From assembly GCF_001571305.1 (NCBI RefSeq), contig NZ_BCTN01000001.1:434001-498000 (forward strand): 64,000 nucleotides of DNA, read 5' to 3'. Position numbers and translations under genes: made by a program. A model generated the notes under the pieces. That model saw only the letters and a list, made by a program, of their open reading frames with translations, was not told the origin of the DNA and did no database searches. Position 1 is the first letter of the stretch. Each line of letters opens with the position of its first letter. Below, one piece after another: positions 20,533 through 30,493 of this stretch. Origin of the DNA: Erwinia persicina NBRC 102418 (lineage in GTDB: Bacteria > Pseudomonadota > Gammaproteobacteria > Enterobacterales > Enterobacteriaceae).

Positions 20533-21594
20533 ATGGCTGACATCGTGCTCAATAAACATCATCATCCGCTCACGCATTTCATTCCGGGGGTCGCGCTGGC
20601 CGCAGGGATTGCTGCACTGGCTATCTGGGCGGGGGGCATCCCTGAGATTGCGTCACTGGGGCTGGGGGCGCTCACCCTGGCCATCGTGGCAGGCATCATA
20701 GTGGGCAATACGCTGTATCCACGAATCTATCAGTATTGCGATGAGGGCATTATCTTTGCTAAACAGAAGCTGCTAAGGCTGGGCATTATTCTTTATGGCT
20801 TCCGTTTAACTTTTCAGCAGATTGCCGATGTGGGAGTGAGTGGGGTCATTATCGATGCCCTGACGCTCTGCTCAACGTTTATGCTGGCCTGCTGGCTTGG
20901 TCGCAAACTATTCGGGCTGGATCGTGATACCGCCTGGCTGATTGGCGCGGGCAGCAGTATCTGTGGTGCTGCCGCCGTGCTGGCGACCGAGCCGGTACTC
21001 AAGGCAGAAGCCTCGAAGGTAGCCGTGGCGATTGCCACCGTGGTGATCTTTGGTACCCTGGCAATATTTCTCTATCCCCTGCTCTACCCGCTGGCTGTTC
21101 ACTGGTTCCCGTGGGTGACGGCGGAAAATTATGGTGTCTACACCGGTTCAACCATGCATGAAGTTGCCCAGGTGGTGGCCGCCGGGCATGCCATCAGCCC
21201 GGAGGCTGAGAATGCAGCGGTCATTGCAAAAATGCTGCGCGTAATGATGCTGGCTCCGTTTCTGGTGACCCTCGGCTGGTGGGTAAAACGCCGCCAGCCA
21301 CTGGCAGACGGGCAGACGAAAAGCGCCCTTTCGTTCCCATGGTTTGCCCTGCTTTTCATTATCGTGGCACTGTTTAATTCCCTGCATCTGCTGCCTGCGC
21401 ACGCGGTCAACATGATTAATCAACTGGATAACCTCCTACTGGCGATGGCAATGGCAGCGCTTGGCCTGACCACCCATTTCAGCCAGTTGAAGCGCGCGGG
21501 CCTGCGTCCAATCCTGCTGGGACTGATTCTGTTTATCTGGCTGATTGTCGGTGGCGGTGCGATCAACCTGCTGGTTGCGCATTTGATGGCATGA
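20533..21594 (+). CDS. yeiH: YeiH, UPF0324 inner-membrane protein
   Basis: Polytopic membrane protein of 353 residues (E. coli 349), about 10 segments. Conserved stretches [31 protein letters not shown] and [17 protein letters not shown] are typical of the family. Homologues have been proposed as sulfite/anion exporters in connection with YeiE; the substrate is not firmly known. GGAGGGAGAG lies just before the ATG, a strong ribosome binding site. It is divergent from yeiE and followed by nfo, as in E. coli. Confidence 0.93.
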   Translation: MADIVLNKHHHPLTHFIPGVALAAGIAALAIWAGGIPEIASLGLGALTLAIVAGIIVGNTLYPRIYQYCDEGIIFAKQKLLRLGIILYGFRLTFQQIADVGVSGVIIDALTLCSTFMLACWLGRKLFGLDRDTAWLIGAGSSICGAAAVLATEPVLKAEASKVAVAIATVVIFGTLAIFLYPLLYPLAVHWFPWVTAENYGVYTGSTMHEVAQVVAAGHAISPEAENAAVIAKMLRVMMLAPFLVTLGWWVKRRQPLADGQTKSALSFPWFALLFIIVALFNSLHLLPAHAVNMINQLDNLLLAMAMAALGLTTHFSQLKRAGLRPILLGLILFIWLIVGGGAINLLVAHLMA

Positions 21595-21659
21595 TTTCCG
21601 TCCGTTTCCGGTTATGATGATCCGCCTGCCATTGAGCAGATCATCAACAGGAGAACGGC

Positions 21660-22508
21660 ATGAAATATATCGGTGCCCACGTCAGCGCGGCTGGCGGTGT
21701 GGATCAGGCGGTACTACGCGCTGTAGAGCTGGAAGCCACGGCCTTCGCGCTCTTTACCAAAAACCAGCGCCAGTGGCGCGCGGCCCCGCTGACTGATGAA
21801 GTGATTTCGGCCTTTCGTACCGCCTGTGAAAAACATCACTTCAAACCGGAGCAGATCCTGCCTCACGACAGCTATCTGATTAACCTGGGTCATCCGGTTT
21901 CGGAAGCGCTGGAGAAGTCACGGGAAGCTTTCCATGATGAGGTGACGCGCTGCATGCAGCTGGGGCTGACTCTGCTTAACTTCCACCCTGGCAGCCATCT
22001 GCATCAGATCAGTGAAGAAGCGTGTCTGCAGCGCATCGCTGAGTCGATCAATATCGTGCTGGATAAAACCGAAGGCGTGACGGCGGTAATTGAAAATACC
22101 GCCGGCCAGGGCAGCAACCTCGGGTTCCGCTTTGAACATCTGGCGGCCATTATCGATGGCGTGGAAGATAAATCCCGCGTTGGGGTTTGCATTGATACCT
22201 GCCACGCCTTTGCCGGTGGTTACGATCTGCGTACCGATGAAGAGTGCGTGAAGACCTTCGCTGAATTTGAGCGTATTGTTGGCTTTCAGTACCTGCGCGG
22301 CATGCATCTGAACGATGCGAAAAGCGAGTTTAACAGCCGGGTCGATCGTCACCACAGCCTGGGTGAGGGCAATATCGGTAAAACCGTGTTCAGCTGGCTG
22401 ATGAAGGATGCGCGTTTTGACGGTATCCCGATGATTCTGGAGACGGTCAATCCGGATATCTGGAAAGATGAGATTGCCTGGCTGAAGTCAGAGCAACAAT
22501 CTGCCTGA
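21660..22508 (+). CDS. nfo: Endonuclease IV (AP endonuclease)
   Basis: Cuts the phosphodiester bond 5' to abasic sites and trims oxidised 3' ends in base excision repair. It has 282 residues (E. coli 285). The TIM-barrel trinuclear zinc site is visible: [42 protein letters not shown] and ETVNPD. AGGAG is found 6 bases before the ATG. In E. coli expression is SoxRS-dependent; no clear SoxS site was identified here. It converges on fruA with a shared bidirectional terminator. Confidence 0.97.
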   Translation: MKYIGAHVSAAGGVDQAVLRAVELEATAFALFTKNQRQWRAAPLTDEVISAFRTACEKHHFKPEQILPHDSYLINLGHPVSEALEKSREAFHDEVTRCMQLGLTLLNFHPGSHLHQISEEACLQRIAESINIVLDKTEGVTAVIENTAGQGSNLGFRFEHLAAIIDGVEDKSRVGVCIDTCHAFAGGYDLRTDEECVKTFAEFERIVGFQYLRGMHLNDAKSEFNSRVDRHHSLGEGNIGKTVFSWLMKDARFDGIPMILETVNPDIWKDEIAWLKSEQQSA

Positions 22509-22519
22509 ATGAAGAAATG

Positions 22520-22559
22520 AAAAAGGGGCTGACCAGAGAAGAAGGTCAGCCCCTTTTTT
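22520..22559. terminator. Bidirectional terminator between nfo and fruA
   Basis: GGGGCTGACC and GGTCAGCCCC form a perfect 10-bp stem with the loop AGAGAAGAA. T6 follows on the plus strand and A5 precedes it, so it can stop both converging transcripts. Confidence 0.85.
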
Positions 22560-22577
22560 GTTATCCCGTTGCCAGGA

Positions 22578-24275
22578 TTAGACCTTAAGCGCTTCCGCTT
22601 CCGGGCGTTTCAACACCGCGTAAGACAGACCCGCCACCAGCGTACCGATAATAATCGCCGCCAGGTAACCCACGACTGGGGTGATTGCGCCAGGGATCAG
22701 CAGAACAAACAGACCGCCGTGAGGGGCCATCAGTTTGGCACCAATCGCCATCGACATCGCACCGGTCACTGCGCCGCCGATAATGCAGCAAGGCAGAACA
22801 CGCATCGGATCGCGGGCCGCAAACGGGATAGCCCCTTCGGAGATAAAGCACAGGCCCAGTACCAGCGCCGCTTTGCCGCCTTCCTGCTGACCTTTGTTAA
22901 ATTTCCGACGGGCAACCAGCGTTGCCAGACCCATTGCCAGCGGTGGCACCATGCCGGCCGCCATAATCGCTGCCATCGGGGCATAGGTTTGCGAACTGAG
23001 CAGCCCCACACCGAACGCATAGGCCACTTTGTTCACCGGGCCACCCATGTCGGTACACATCATGCCACCGAGGATCGCGCCCAGCACCACCGCGTTAGCC
23101 GTACCCATGTTTGCCAGCCAGGCCGTCAGACCCGACATGATACCCGCGACCGGCTTACCGACCACATAGATCATCAGCAGACCGGTAATCAGGCTCGCCA
23201 CCAGCGGAATGATCAGAATCGGCTTCAGCGCCTCCATACTGGTCGGCAGTTTAACCTTCGAACTGAGGAATTTCGCCGCATAACCGGCAATAAAACCAGC
23301 GATAATACCGCCAAGGAAACCGGCATTGATACTGGTTGCCAGCATACCGCCAATCAGCCCCGGGGTCAGACCTGGACGGTCGGCAATGGAGAAGGCAATA
23401 AAGCCTGCCAGCACCGGTACCATCAGTGCAAACGCACTGCTGCCACCAATCTGCATCAGCGCAGCGGCCAGCGTACCCTGCTCTTTAAACGCGGTAATAC
23501 CAAAGGCGAAGGAGAGTGCGATACTCAGACCACCGGCCACCACCATCGGCAGCATGTAAGACACGCCGGTCAACAGGTGACGATAAGCGCCTGCTTTCTC
23601 TTTTTTCTCATCCGGGGCGGAAGACTGACCGCCCTGAGGCTGGTAAACCCGGGCTTCTGCCACGGCTTTATCCAGTTCCTGAGCCGTTTTCTTCAGCGCC
23701 AGTCCGGTCGAGGTGCGGTACATCGGCTTGCCGGCAAATTTCGCCAGATCGACTTCAATGTCTGCGGCCACAATCACCAGATCGGCCGCCGCAACTTCTT
23801 CAGGGGTGATGGCATTGCCTGCACCCACTGAACCCCGGGTTTCCACCTTCACCCACCAGCCGCGTTTTTTCGCTTCGGTATCGATGGCCTCAGCAGCCAT
23901 AAAGGTATGCGCCACGCCGGTTGGACAGGCGGTAATGGCCACAACGCGTTTAGGTCCGGTTGCGGCTGCCGGTGCCGCGACTGCCGGCTGGGCGGCGGCT
24001 GCCGGTGCCTGATAAGGACGGGCCTCCGTTTGCGCTTTTGCCAGCACCTCTGCCGGCTGACGCAGTAACTGCTCAATATCCGCCAGGTAAATGGCCTTGC
24101 CGTTCAGGTTGCTGTCAGCCGGAATGTTCTTGCCCGCGACAATAACCTGATCCGCTTCTGCCGGATTATCGGTCAGCGTCAGTCCTGCGCTTGCCGCAGC
24201 CGCAGTGGTTATATTTTTAGCCAGGTAGCCCGTTGCCAGCCCAAGAGAGGAATCGATTATCAGCAGCGTTTTCAT
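22578..24275 (-). CDS. fruA: Fructose-specific PTS enzyme IIB'BC
   Basis: Imports fructose and phosphorylates it to fructose 1-phosphate. Starting at MKTLLIIDSSLG gives 565 residues (E. coli 563). Order: a duplicated B' domain (1-85), an Ala/Pro linker (about 88-106), the active IIB domain with phospho-cysteine C117 in ITACPTGVAHT, then the membrane IIC domain from about 240. It receives phosphate from FruB. It is the last gene of fruBKA, 16 bases after fruK. Confidence 0.97.
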   Translation of the reverse strand: MKTLLIIDSSLGLATGYLAKNITTAAAASAGLTLTDNPAEADQVIVAGKNIPADSNLNGKAIYLADIEQLLRQPAEVLAKAQTEARPYQAPAAAAQPAVAAPAAATGPKRVVAITACPTGVAHTFMAAEAIDTEAKKRGWWVKVETRGSVGAGNAITPEEVAAADLVIVAADIEVDLAKFAGKPMYRTSTGLALKKTAQELDKAVAEARVYQPQGGQSSAPDEKKEKAGAYRHLLTGVSYMLPMVVAGGLSIALSFAFGITAFKEQGTLAAALMQIGGSSAFALMVPVLAGFIAFSIADRPGLTPGLIGGMLATSINAGFLGGIIAGFIAGYAAKFLSSKVKLPTSMEALKPILIIPLVASLITGLLMIYVVGKPVAGIMSGLTAWLANMGTANAVVLGAILGGMMCTDMGGPVNKVAYAFGVGLLSSQTYAPMAAIMAAGMVPPLAMGLATLVARRKFNKGQQEGGKAALVLGLCFISEGAIPFAARDPMRVLPCCIIGGAVTGAMSMAIGAKLMAPHGGLFVLLIPGAITPVVGYLAAIIIGTLVAGLSYAVLKRPEAEALKV

Positions 24276-24291
24276 TATGCGTCTCCTGCTG

Positions 24292-25233
24292 TTAGTTAAT
24301 GAAAGGTTGTAGGTCGACACGCGCCATCATTGCGGCCAACTGGGTACGATCGGTAACACCCACATTGCTCTGGCTGACGGCCATGGCCGCAACAGCAGTT
24401 GCAAGGCGCAGCGTGTGCTCGCTGGATTCACGCATCAGCAGGCCGTAAATCAGCCCGCCGACCATCGAATCGCCAGCACCCACGGTGCTTACAACTTCAC
24501 AGGCAGGTGGTTTTGCAATCCATTCGCCTGAAGCATTCACCCACAGCGCCCCTTCGGCACCAAGAGAGATCACCACGTGAGCGATACCCTGCTCACGCAG
24601 CGCATGTGCTGCTTCAATCACATCTTGTAATGTCGGTAATTTGCGGCCCGCCCAGATTTCCAGCTCACGGCGGTTAGGTTTCACCAGCCACGGCGCGGCC
24701 TTCAGGCCCGCGACCAGCGCCTCACGGCTGCTGTCGAAAATAATGCACGGACAGTGGGTACGCAGCTGCGTCATCCACTCGGTGAAGGCATCCGGATCCA
24801 CGCCCGCCGGCAGACTGCCGCTGACGCAGACCATATCAAACTGGCCCAGCCAGGTCAGCGAGTCGGCGGTAAAGCGGTCCCAGTCCTGCGCGGTCACGTC
24901 AAAACCAGAGAAGTTAAGATCGGTCACATCGCCGTCTTTCTCGGTGAGTTTAACGTTGATACGGGTACGTCCCTCAACGACCTGGAAGCGGTTAGCAATG
25001 CCCAGTTCGCTGAACAGGTGCTGGAAGCCGTCCTGGTTCTCTTTGCCAAGGAAGCCACCGACGGTGACATCAATGCCCAGGTCTTTCAGTACCTTGGCAA
25101 CGTTGATGCCTTTTCCCGCCGCGTGCAGCCCGGTGGTTTTCACCAGGTTAACTTCGCCGTGTTCAATTTCCGGGGTATACCCCACCAGGTCGTAAGCCGG
25201 ATTCAGGGTAATGGTGGCGACACGTCTGCTCAT
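24292..25233 (-). CDS. fruK: 1-phosphofructokinase
   Basis: Phosphorylates fructose 1-phosphate to fructose 1,6-bisphosphate with ATP. It is a PfkB/ribokinase-family enzyme of 313 residues (E. coli 312). The N-terminal GGKGIN-like motif reads [12 protein letters not shown], and the C-terminal catalytic motif is [10 protein letters not shown] with the base aspartate. Its ATG overlaps the fruB stop by four bases (ATGA), indicating coupling. FruK in E. coli also modulates Cra through fructose 1-phosphate levels. Confidence 0.97.
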   Translation of the reverse strand: MSRRVATITLNPAYDLVGYTPEIEHGEVNLVKTTGLHAAGKGINVAKVLKDLGIDVTVGGFLGKENQDGFQHLFSELGIANRFQVVEGRTRINVKLTEKDGDVTDLNFSGFDVTAQDWDRFTADSLTWLGQFDMVCVSGSLPAGVDPDAFTEWMTQLRTHCPCIIFDSSREALVAGLKAAPWLVKPNRRELEIWAGRKLPTLQDVIEAAHALREQGIAHVVISLGAEGALWVNASGEWIAKPPACEVVSTVGAGDSMVGGLIYGLLMRESSEHTLRLATAVAAMAVSQSNVGVTDRTQLAAMMARVDLQPFIN

Positions 25234-26363
25234 GACGCACCCTCGCCCAGACCGGCAGCGATCGCTTCTCCAACGGCATCCAGCGCCGCACGGGCATCTT
25301 CACCGCTGGCGGTGAAGCGCAGACGATGGCCTTTTTTCACGCCCAGAGCGACCACTTTCATCAGGCTGCGACCGTTTGCCGGTTTTCCGCTGCCATCAAG
25401 GTTGGTGACGGTCACATCACAGTTAAACTGTTTAATCACGCTGACCAGCGCCGTACCCGGACGGGCATGTAAGCCATGTTCATTGCGGATAGTAAACTCT
25501 TCGGTCAGGACATCAGCCTGCTCGGAAACTTCACTGGTCAGCAGCGCCAGGATACCGGCTGCATCCGCACTCAGCAGGCGGTCGGCTTTCTGCTTAATCA
25601 GCAGATCGCTTAAATAGTTCAGCACGTGCAGCGGCTGATCGTCGGTAACAGACACGGTGATCAGCATGGACGCCGTTTCACCGTTAACACTGAATGGTGC
25701 CGCCGCACGGCTGATGGCCACCGCGCTGGCAAGGTTGCCGTTCGTGCTGTCACTGAGCCAGATACCCTGCCCGAGGTTCAGGGGTTTTCCGGCAATCACA
25801 TCGCTGACAAATGACGCGTCTACCGCACCCGCCTGCTGCAGACGTCCGGCGTTCAGGGCCTGTAGCGTCATCAGGTCGCTGGCGGCGACGTCGGTGCTGA
25901 TCAGCGAGGTATCAAATTTGAATTCTGCTGCCAGCTTTTCTCCCATCAGGATGCTGCGCAGGGTTTCAGCAGAGTCGGTGGTACGCAACTGCGCGGCCAC
26001 GCTGTCATCGCTCAACACGTGCGTCAGCTGACGCAACAGCGCCAGATGCTCGTCTGACTTTGCTGCGATGCCGATCACCACATACGCGGTCTGATCTTCA
26101 CCCCAGGCAATGCCCTGCGGGAACTGGAAGACCTGCACGCCGGTTTTTAACACCAGATCGCGGGTATCGGTAGTGCCGTGTGGAATGGCAATGCCATTGC
26201 CAAGGTAGGTGGAGGTCTGCTGCTCACGCGCGAGCATCCCGTCGACATAGCCTTCGCCAACGTTACCGGCGGCGGTGAGCGCGGCGGCCACCTGACGAAT
26301 TGCATCGTGTTTGTCGCCAGCCTGGGCTCCAGGCTTGATGGCATTGAGTTCTAACTGGAACAT
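25230..26363 (-). CDS. fruB: Fructose PTS diphosphoryl-transfer protein (IIA-M-FPr)
   Basis: Carries phosphate from enzyme I to FruA. It has 377 residues (E. coli 376). Domains: IIA at about 1-145 with phospho-histidine H62 in IAIPHGTTD; a middle domain at about 150-280; an HPr-like FPr domain at about 285-377 with H299 in GLHARPG. It is the first gene of fruBKA. Two Cra operators lie within 105 bases upstream, so fructose 1-phosphate should induce the operon. Confidence 0.97.
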   Translation of the reverse strand: MFQLELNAIKPGAQAGDKHDAIRQVAAALTAAGNVGEGYVDGMLAREQQTSTYLGNGIAIPHGTTDTRDLVLKTGVQVFQFPQGIAWGEDQTAYVVIGIAAKSDEHLALLRQLTHVLSDDSVAAQLRTTDSAETLRSILMGEKLAAEFKFDTSLISTDVAASDLMTLQALNAGRLQQAGAVDASFVSDVIAGKPLNLGQGIWLSDSTNGNLASAVAISRAAAPFSVNGETASMLITVSVTDDQPLHVLNYLSDLLIKQKADRLLSADAAGILALLTSEVSEQADVLTEEFTIRNEHGLHARPGTALVSVIKQFNCDVTVTNLDGSGKPANGRSLMKVVALGVKKGHRLRFTASGEDARAALDAVGEAIAAGLGEGAS

Positions 26364-26382
26364 GGTTCTCCTCGCTGCTGAA

Positions 26383-26398
26383 TTTGAATCGTTTCAGC
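26383..26398 (-). promoter_or_regulatory. Cra (FruR) operator O1 of fruBKA
   Basis: The core TGAATCGTTTCAGC matches the Cra consensus GCTGAATCGTTTCAGC over its last 14 bases. It starts 20 bases before the fruB ATG. Confidence 0.85.
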
Positions 26399-26449
26399 TA
26401 ATTTGAGAAAAAAAGCGCCATCCCGGGACTAACAAGCTGACGAGACAAC

Positions 26450-26465
26450 GCTGAAACGTTTCAAT
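26450..26465 (-). promoter_or_regulatory. Cra (FruR) operator O2 of fruBKA
   Basis: GCTGAAACGTTTCAAT matches the Cra consensus in 14 of 16 bases. E. coli fruBKA also has two Cra operators. The rest of the 374-base spacer up to setB (26364-26737) shows only a small AAAAAGC/GCTTTTT hairpin at 26666-26685. Confidence 0.85.
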
Positions 26466-26737
26466 GAGTGTGGTGCCTTTCGTAGATTTGTTGCAAGTTT
26501 TACTGTGAACGGCGTAGCAGATTTTTGACGTCCCGCACATTTCATCCTTTCTTTTCAGAAAAAAGCGTGGTGGAAAGAGGAAAAGCTGACGGGGTGCTGA
26601 CCGACGCTGTGCGGTGTAAAGGGTGCAAAAAGTGCGCAATCTAAGATTTGCTTCGTCTCCCTTTGAAAAAGCATTTCCGCTTTTTGCAATACGGCGTAAG
26701 ATCTCGCCGTTTTTTCCTTCTTCAGGCCAATGAAAAC

Positions 26738-27943
26738 ATGTCACTTCCCGCTGCGCCCGCACGCACCCTGCCCGACAGCCAGTCACTGGCCTTTCTCATC
26801 GTGGCGTTTATTTCCGGGCTGGCGGGGGCGCTGCAAACCCCGACGCTCAGCCTGTTCCTGAGTACGGAAGTGCAGGTGCGCCCGTTTATGGTCGGCCTGT
26901 TCTTCACCCTCAGCGCCGTGATTGGCATCGTCGTCAGCCAGCTGCTGGCGCGCTACTCCGATCGCCGTGGTGACCGTAAAACGCTGATCCTCTACTGCTG
27001 CCTGCTGGGTGCCATGGCCTCTCTGCTTTTTGCCTGGAACCGCAACTATTTTATCCTGCTGTTCGTCGGCGTTCTGCTCTCCAGCTTTGGCAGTAGCGCC
27101 ACATCGCAGATGTTTGCGCTGGCGCGTGAGCACTCCGATAAGACCGGGCGGGAGAATGTGATGTTCAGCTCGATAATGCGCGCCCAGATCTCGCTGGCGT
27201 GGATGGTCGGCCCACCGCTGGCCTTTGCCCTCGCGCTGGGCTACGGCTTTCGCACCATGTACCTTTGCGCCGCTATCGCCTTTGTGCTCTGTGCCGTTAT
27301 CGTGCGTTATCTGCTGCCTTCGATGCGTAAAACCACGGTGATCCTGAGCCAGCCTTTACAGGCGCCGCGCCGTCACCGACGTGCCACGCTGATGCTGTTT
27401 ATTGCCTGTACTCTGATGTGGTCAAGCAACGGCCTGTATCTGATCACGATGCCGCTGTATGTGGTGAATGAACTGCATCTGCCGGAAAAACTGGCGGGCC
27501 TGATGATGGGGTTAGCCGCCGGACTGGAGATCCCGGTGATGCTGCTGGCCGGTTATTTTGCCAGGCGCTGCGGTAAGCGGCGGTTAATGTGCGGCGCGGC
27601 TTTCTGCGGATTCCTGTTTTACAGCGGCACGCTGCTGTTCAATGGACAAACGGCAATGCTGCTGCTTCAGGGTCTGAATGCGATGTTTATCGGGGTAGTG
27701 GCGGCCATCGGCATGATCTATTTCCAGGATATGATGCCAGGTCAGGCCGGCGCTGCTACCACGCTGTTCACCAACTCAACCCGTATGGGGTGGATTGTTG
27801 GCGGTTCGCTGGCCGGGATGGTGGCAGAGGTATGGAGTTTCCATGCCGTTTTCTGGTTTGCCGTGGTGATGATGGCGGCGTCCCTGCTCTGTCTGTTACG
27901 GGTGCCGGAGCCGGAGGTGGCAGAAACGGCTACTGCCGCCTGA
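26738..27943 (+). CDS. setB: SetB-type sugar efflux MFS transporter
   Basis: Sugar exporter of the SET family (lactose/glucose and glycosides in E. coli). Starting at MSLPAAPARTLPD gives 401 residues (E. coli SetB 393) with 12 expected membrane segments. The motif RYSDRRGDRKTLI after segment 2 is the MFS loop signature, and FQDMMPGQAGAATTLFTNS is typical of the SET family. An upstream in-frame extension lacks homology. It is divergent from fruB, as in E. coli. The stop nearly touches the stop of yeiW. Confidence 0.92.
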   Translation: MSLPAAPARTLPDSQSLAFLIVAFISGLAGALQTPTLSLFLSTEVQVRPFMVGLFFTLSAVIGIVVSQLLARYSDRRGDRKTLILYCCLLGAMASLLFAWNRNYFILLFVGVLLSSFGSSATSQMFALAREHSDKTGRENVMFSSIMRAQISLAWMVGPPLAFALALGYGFRTMYLCAAIAFVLCAVIVRYLLPSMRKTTVILSQPLQAPRRHRRATLMLFIACTLMWSSNGLYLITMPLYVVNELHLPEKLAGLMMGLAAGLEIPVMLLAGYFARRCGKRRLMCGAAFCGFLFYSGTLLFNGQTAMLLLQGLNAMFIGVVAAIGMIYFQDMMPGQAGAATTLFTNSTRMGWIVGGSLAGMVAEVWSFHAVFWFAVVMMAASLLCLLRVPEPEVAETATAA

Positions 27944-27944
27944 A

Positions 27945-28199
27945 TCAGGGCGCAGTCTGCGCTTCCAGATTCAGTAAATAGACCAGCGACTGGGCGCGAC
28001 TGTGTCCGCACATTTCGGCCTCAGGCTGTAAACTTGCACAGACTGCGGGTCGCAGCGGCGAACCGAAGATTTTGCAGCGCATCTGCGCGTCGAGTTGCAC
28101 GCAGGGCGTATTCGCTGGTTTTCCATTCGGATGCCCGGGAATCGGCGATGAAATGGAAGGGGCCGTACAGCAGGCACCACAGGCGGCGCGACACTCCAT
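27945..28199 (-). CDS. yeiW: YeiW, small cysteine-rich UPF0153 protein
   Basis: Protein of 84 residues with eight cysteines, including the N-terminal C3-C7-C10-C11 group (CRAACGACC) and later VCASL and MCGHS. It belongs to the YkgJ/UPF0153 cysteine-cluster family, thought to bind zinc or an iron-sulfur cluster; the function is unknown. Its stop is one base from the setB stop. Length and neighbourhood match E. coli YeiW. Confidence 0.85.
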   Translation of the reverse strand: MECRAACGACCTAPSISSPIPGHPNGKPANTPCVQLDAQMRCKIFGSPLRPAVCASLQPEAEMCGHSRAQSLVYLLNLEAQTAP

Positions 28200-28402
28200 G
28201 ACTGACCTCCGAAGGGAAAGCGCGACAATAGCAGCCTGCCGGTACGAATACTATGCTTGTTTTATGACGGCGCCCTTGCGGCCAACGTCTGCTGCGCATT
28301 CCGCCAGGCAGATATTTTCTCCGGGCCATCTTGCCTGGTGACGCAGGCGCGAGTAACGTGTCGCGATAATTTTCCCCTCCTTATTCATACGAGATCTGTT
28401 TT

Positions 28403-28975
28403 ATGCCAAGAGCTAACGAAATCAAAAAAGGCATGGCCGTGAGTTTTAACGGCAAGCTGCTGTTAGTGAAAGATATTGATGTTCAAAGCCCGAGCGCACG
28501 CGGGGCCTCCACACTGTATAAAATGCGTTTCACCGATATCCGCAGCGGAATGAAAGTGGAAGAGCGCTTTAAAGGCGATGACATCATCGACACCATTTCT
28601 CTCAGTCGCCGTCAGGTCACCTTCTCCTATATTGACGGGGATGAATATGTGTTTATGGATGACGAAGACTATACGCCTTATAACTTCAAGCAGGAGCAGA
28701 TTGAAGATGAGCTGCTGTTCCTGCCGGAAGGCGGTATTCCTGGCATTCAGGTACTGACAATGGATGGCCAGATCCTGGCGCTGGAGCTGCCGCAGACGGT
28801 GGATATGGAAATTGTTGAAACAACGCCGGGCATTAAAGGCGCTTCAGCCAGTGCACGAACCAAACCGGCAAAAATGGCGACAGGTCTGATTGTTCAGGTG
28901 CCTGAGTACCTCAGTAATGGCGATAAAATCCGCATTCATATCCCTGAGCGTCGCTACATGAGCCGCGCCGACTAG
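28403..28975 (+). CDS. yeiP: EF-P-like translation factor EfpL (YeiP)
   Basis: Paralogue of elongation factor P that helps ribosomes through stalling sequences. It has 190 residues, the same as E. coli YeiP. It shows the three-domain EF-P layout: KOW-like (1-65), then two OB domains. The loop that carries the modified lysine in EF-P reads SPSARGAST with Arg33 at the tip, as in the EfpL subfamily, so the EpmA/B lysine modification is not expected here. The C-terminal [18 protein letters not shown] is typical. Confidence 0.96.
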   Translation: MPRANEIKKGMAVSFNGKLLLVKDIDVQSPSARGASTLYKMRFTDIRSGMKVEERFKGDDIIDTISLSRRQVTFSYIDGDEYVFMDDEDYTPYNFKQEQIEDELLFLPEGGIPGIQVLTMDGQILALELPQTVDMEIVETTPGIKGASASARTKPAKMATGLIVQVPEYLSNGDKIRIHIPERRYMSRAD

Positions 28976-28983
28976 AAACTTGC

Positions 28984-29009
28984 AAAAAGGGGCTGTCAGC
29001 TGACCGCCC
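28984..29009 (-). terminator. Terminator of the fimbrial-like gene
   Basis: A GC-rich palindrome (GGGC, one mismatch, then GTCAG/CTGAC) is followed on the minus strand by TTTTT. It begins about 20 bases after the stop of the 29347-29030 gene and also lies just behind yeiP. Confidence 0.55.
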
Positions 29010-29013
29010 TTAA

Positions 29014-29028
29014 TGTTATATTATAACA
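29014..29028. promoter_or_regulatory. Zur-like palindrome TGTTATA-T-TATAACA
   Basis: This perfect 7-1-7 palindrome equals the core of the enterobacterial Zur box (TGTTATANTATAACA). Its position is odd: it lies between two converging gene ends, two bases from a stop codon. The nearest zinc-related gene is yeiR, 446 bases away. It could be a real operator, or an AT-rich dyad next to a terminator. Confidence 0.4.
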
Positions 29029-29029
29029 A

Positions 29030-29347
29030 TTAACGATACTCCATCGTGAGTATGCCCAGCCGGTGTTCAGCATCCAGCCACTGAAGTTGGCTATGGCCGA
29101 TATTATAAGGCATAGGCTGTGAAGCGCGGGTGTTTAGCGCCAGTGTTATCGCCTGTGTCTGCCCATCGCGCAGGCAGGCGACCTGAACAGATCTCTGATT
29201 GATTTCAGATTGACAGGGGGATTCAACAATGCTGCCCGTAAAAAGAATAGTGCCCGAATTTGCTGCTTCCTGACTATTCCCTGCCAATGCATTGCTCGTC
29301 CATGAGGCAAAAAGCATCACGGCAGCGGCCGCAAGAATGCTGTGCAT
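29030..29347 (-). CDS. Small secreted fimbrial-subunit-like protein
   Basis: Predicted exported protein of 105 residues. It has a signal peptide ending near ALA (about 22), then GTILFTGSIVESPC, which resembles the N-terminus of type 1 fimbrial subunits, and two cysteines (C45, C58) placed like their disulfide. It is shorter than a normal fimbrial subunit (about 150 residues or more), and no usher or chaperone genes are nearby. GAGG 7 bases before the ATG supports the start. It stands where E. coli has yeiQ. The function is unknown; it could be an orphan or reduced fimbrial protein. Confidence 0.6.
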   Translation of the reverse strand: MHSILAAAAVMLFASWTSNALAGNSQEAANSGTILFTGSIVESPCQSEINQRSVQVACLRDGQTQAITLALNTRASQPMPYNIGHSQLQWLDAEHRLGILTMEYR

Positions 29348-29473
29348 TTTTTACCTCGTACTCTGTTGTGTTATTACTCCCCCTTACCTTAGTCAACAAC
29401 GCGCCATCTCGTGATGAAAACAAATAGCGCTGAAGAACAGTAAATATCATTAAAGTTTTACTCAGGAGTGCAC

Positions 29474-30442
29474 ATGACCCGCGTCAATCTGATCACCGGC
29501 TTCCTCGGGAGCGGCAAAACCACGACCCTGCGCCATCTGCTGGCGACTAAACCTGCAGGCGAACGGTGGGCCATACTGGTCAACGAGTTTGGTGAAATTG
29601 GCATAGACGGCGCCCTGCTGGCAGAGACGGGCGCGGTACTGAAGGAGATCCCCGGCGGCTGCATGTGCTGCGTAAATGGTCTGCCGATGCAGGTCGGGCT
29701 GAATACCTTGCTGAAGCAGGCTAAACCAGACCGCCTGCTGATTGAACCTACCGGGCTCGGGCATCCTAAACAGATCCTCGATATGCTGTCTGCTGCAGTT
29801 TATCAACCCTGGATAGACCTCCGCGCCACGCTGTGCCTGCTGGATCCACGACAGCTGGCGGATGAACGGGTCATCCGGAATGAAAACTTTCGCGACCAGC
29901 TGGCCGCTGCCGACATTATTATTGCCAATAAGCAGGACCGCTGGGCAGAGGCTGACCGGGAAGCCCTGCAGAGCTGGCATCAGCAATCATCGCCGTCGCG
30001 CCAGCTGATCGTCACCACTCACGGTCAGATTGATCCGGCGCTGCTTGACCTGCCACGGACCCATCAGGCGGTGCTGCCTGCACCTTCGCACCATCACTCG
30101 CCGTCTCAGCATGGCCTGGCAGCCCTGAAGCTGAACGACAGTGCACGCTGGCGACGGGCACTCAATCAGGGTCAGGGCTACTACGCCTGCGGCTGGATTT
30201 TCGACAGTGATACCGTCTTTGATACCATTGGTCTGCTGGAGTGGGCGAGGCAGGCTCCGGTGTCACGGGTGAAAGGCGTACTGCGTATTGCCGAAGGGCT
30301 GGTGAGCATTAATCGCCAGGGGGCAGATTTTCATATTGAAACGCGGCCATCAGCACCGCCTGACAGCCGGATTGAGCTGATCCACGATGAGCAGGCAAAC
30401 TGGAATATTTTACAAACGGCTCTGTTGAATCTTCGTTTATAA
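29474..30442 (+). CDS. yeiR: YeiR, COG0523 (CobW-like) zinc-responsive GTPase
   Basis: GTPase of the G3E/COG0523 family, which contains metal-insertion chaperones; E. coli YeiR binds zinc and hydrolyses GTP. It has 322 residues. Motifs: Walker A GFLGSGKTT (about 8-16), the metal-site motif GGCMCC (about 58-63), IEPTGLGHP and NKQD for guanine. A His-rich linker (PSHHHSPSQH) precedes the C-terminal CobW domain. The ATG has CAGGAG 6 bases upstream; the in-frame GTG two codons earlier is part of that spacing and is not the start. Confidence 0.93.
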   Translation: MTRVNLITGFLGSGKTTTLRHLLATKPAGERWAILVNEFGEIGIDGALLAETGAVLKEIPGGCMCCVNGLPMQVGLNTLLKQAKPDRLLIEPTGLGHPKQILDMLSAAVYQPWIDLRATLCLLDPRQLADERVIRNENFRDQLAAADIIIANKQDRWAEADREALQSWHQQSSPSRQLIVTTHGQIDPALLDLPRTHQAVLPAPSHHHSPSQHGLAALKLNDSARWRRALNQGQGYYACGWIFDSDTVFDTIGLLEWARQAPVSRVKGVLRIAEGLVSINRQGADFHIETRPSAPPDSRIELIHDEQANWNILQTALLNLRL

Positions 30443-30493
30443 TATCAGGCATACTCTACGCGCGAACTTTCTTAAAAAAACCTTAATTCTGAT

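Noticed and set aside
22569-23831. Open frame of 420 codons opposite fruA
   Set aside because: Antisense to fruA, rich in His/Arg/Gln as expected for a mirrored GC-rich membrane gene; no family or ribosome binding site seen.
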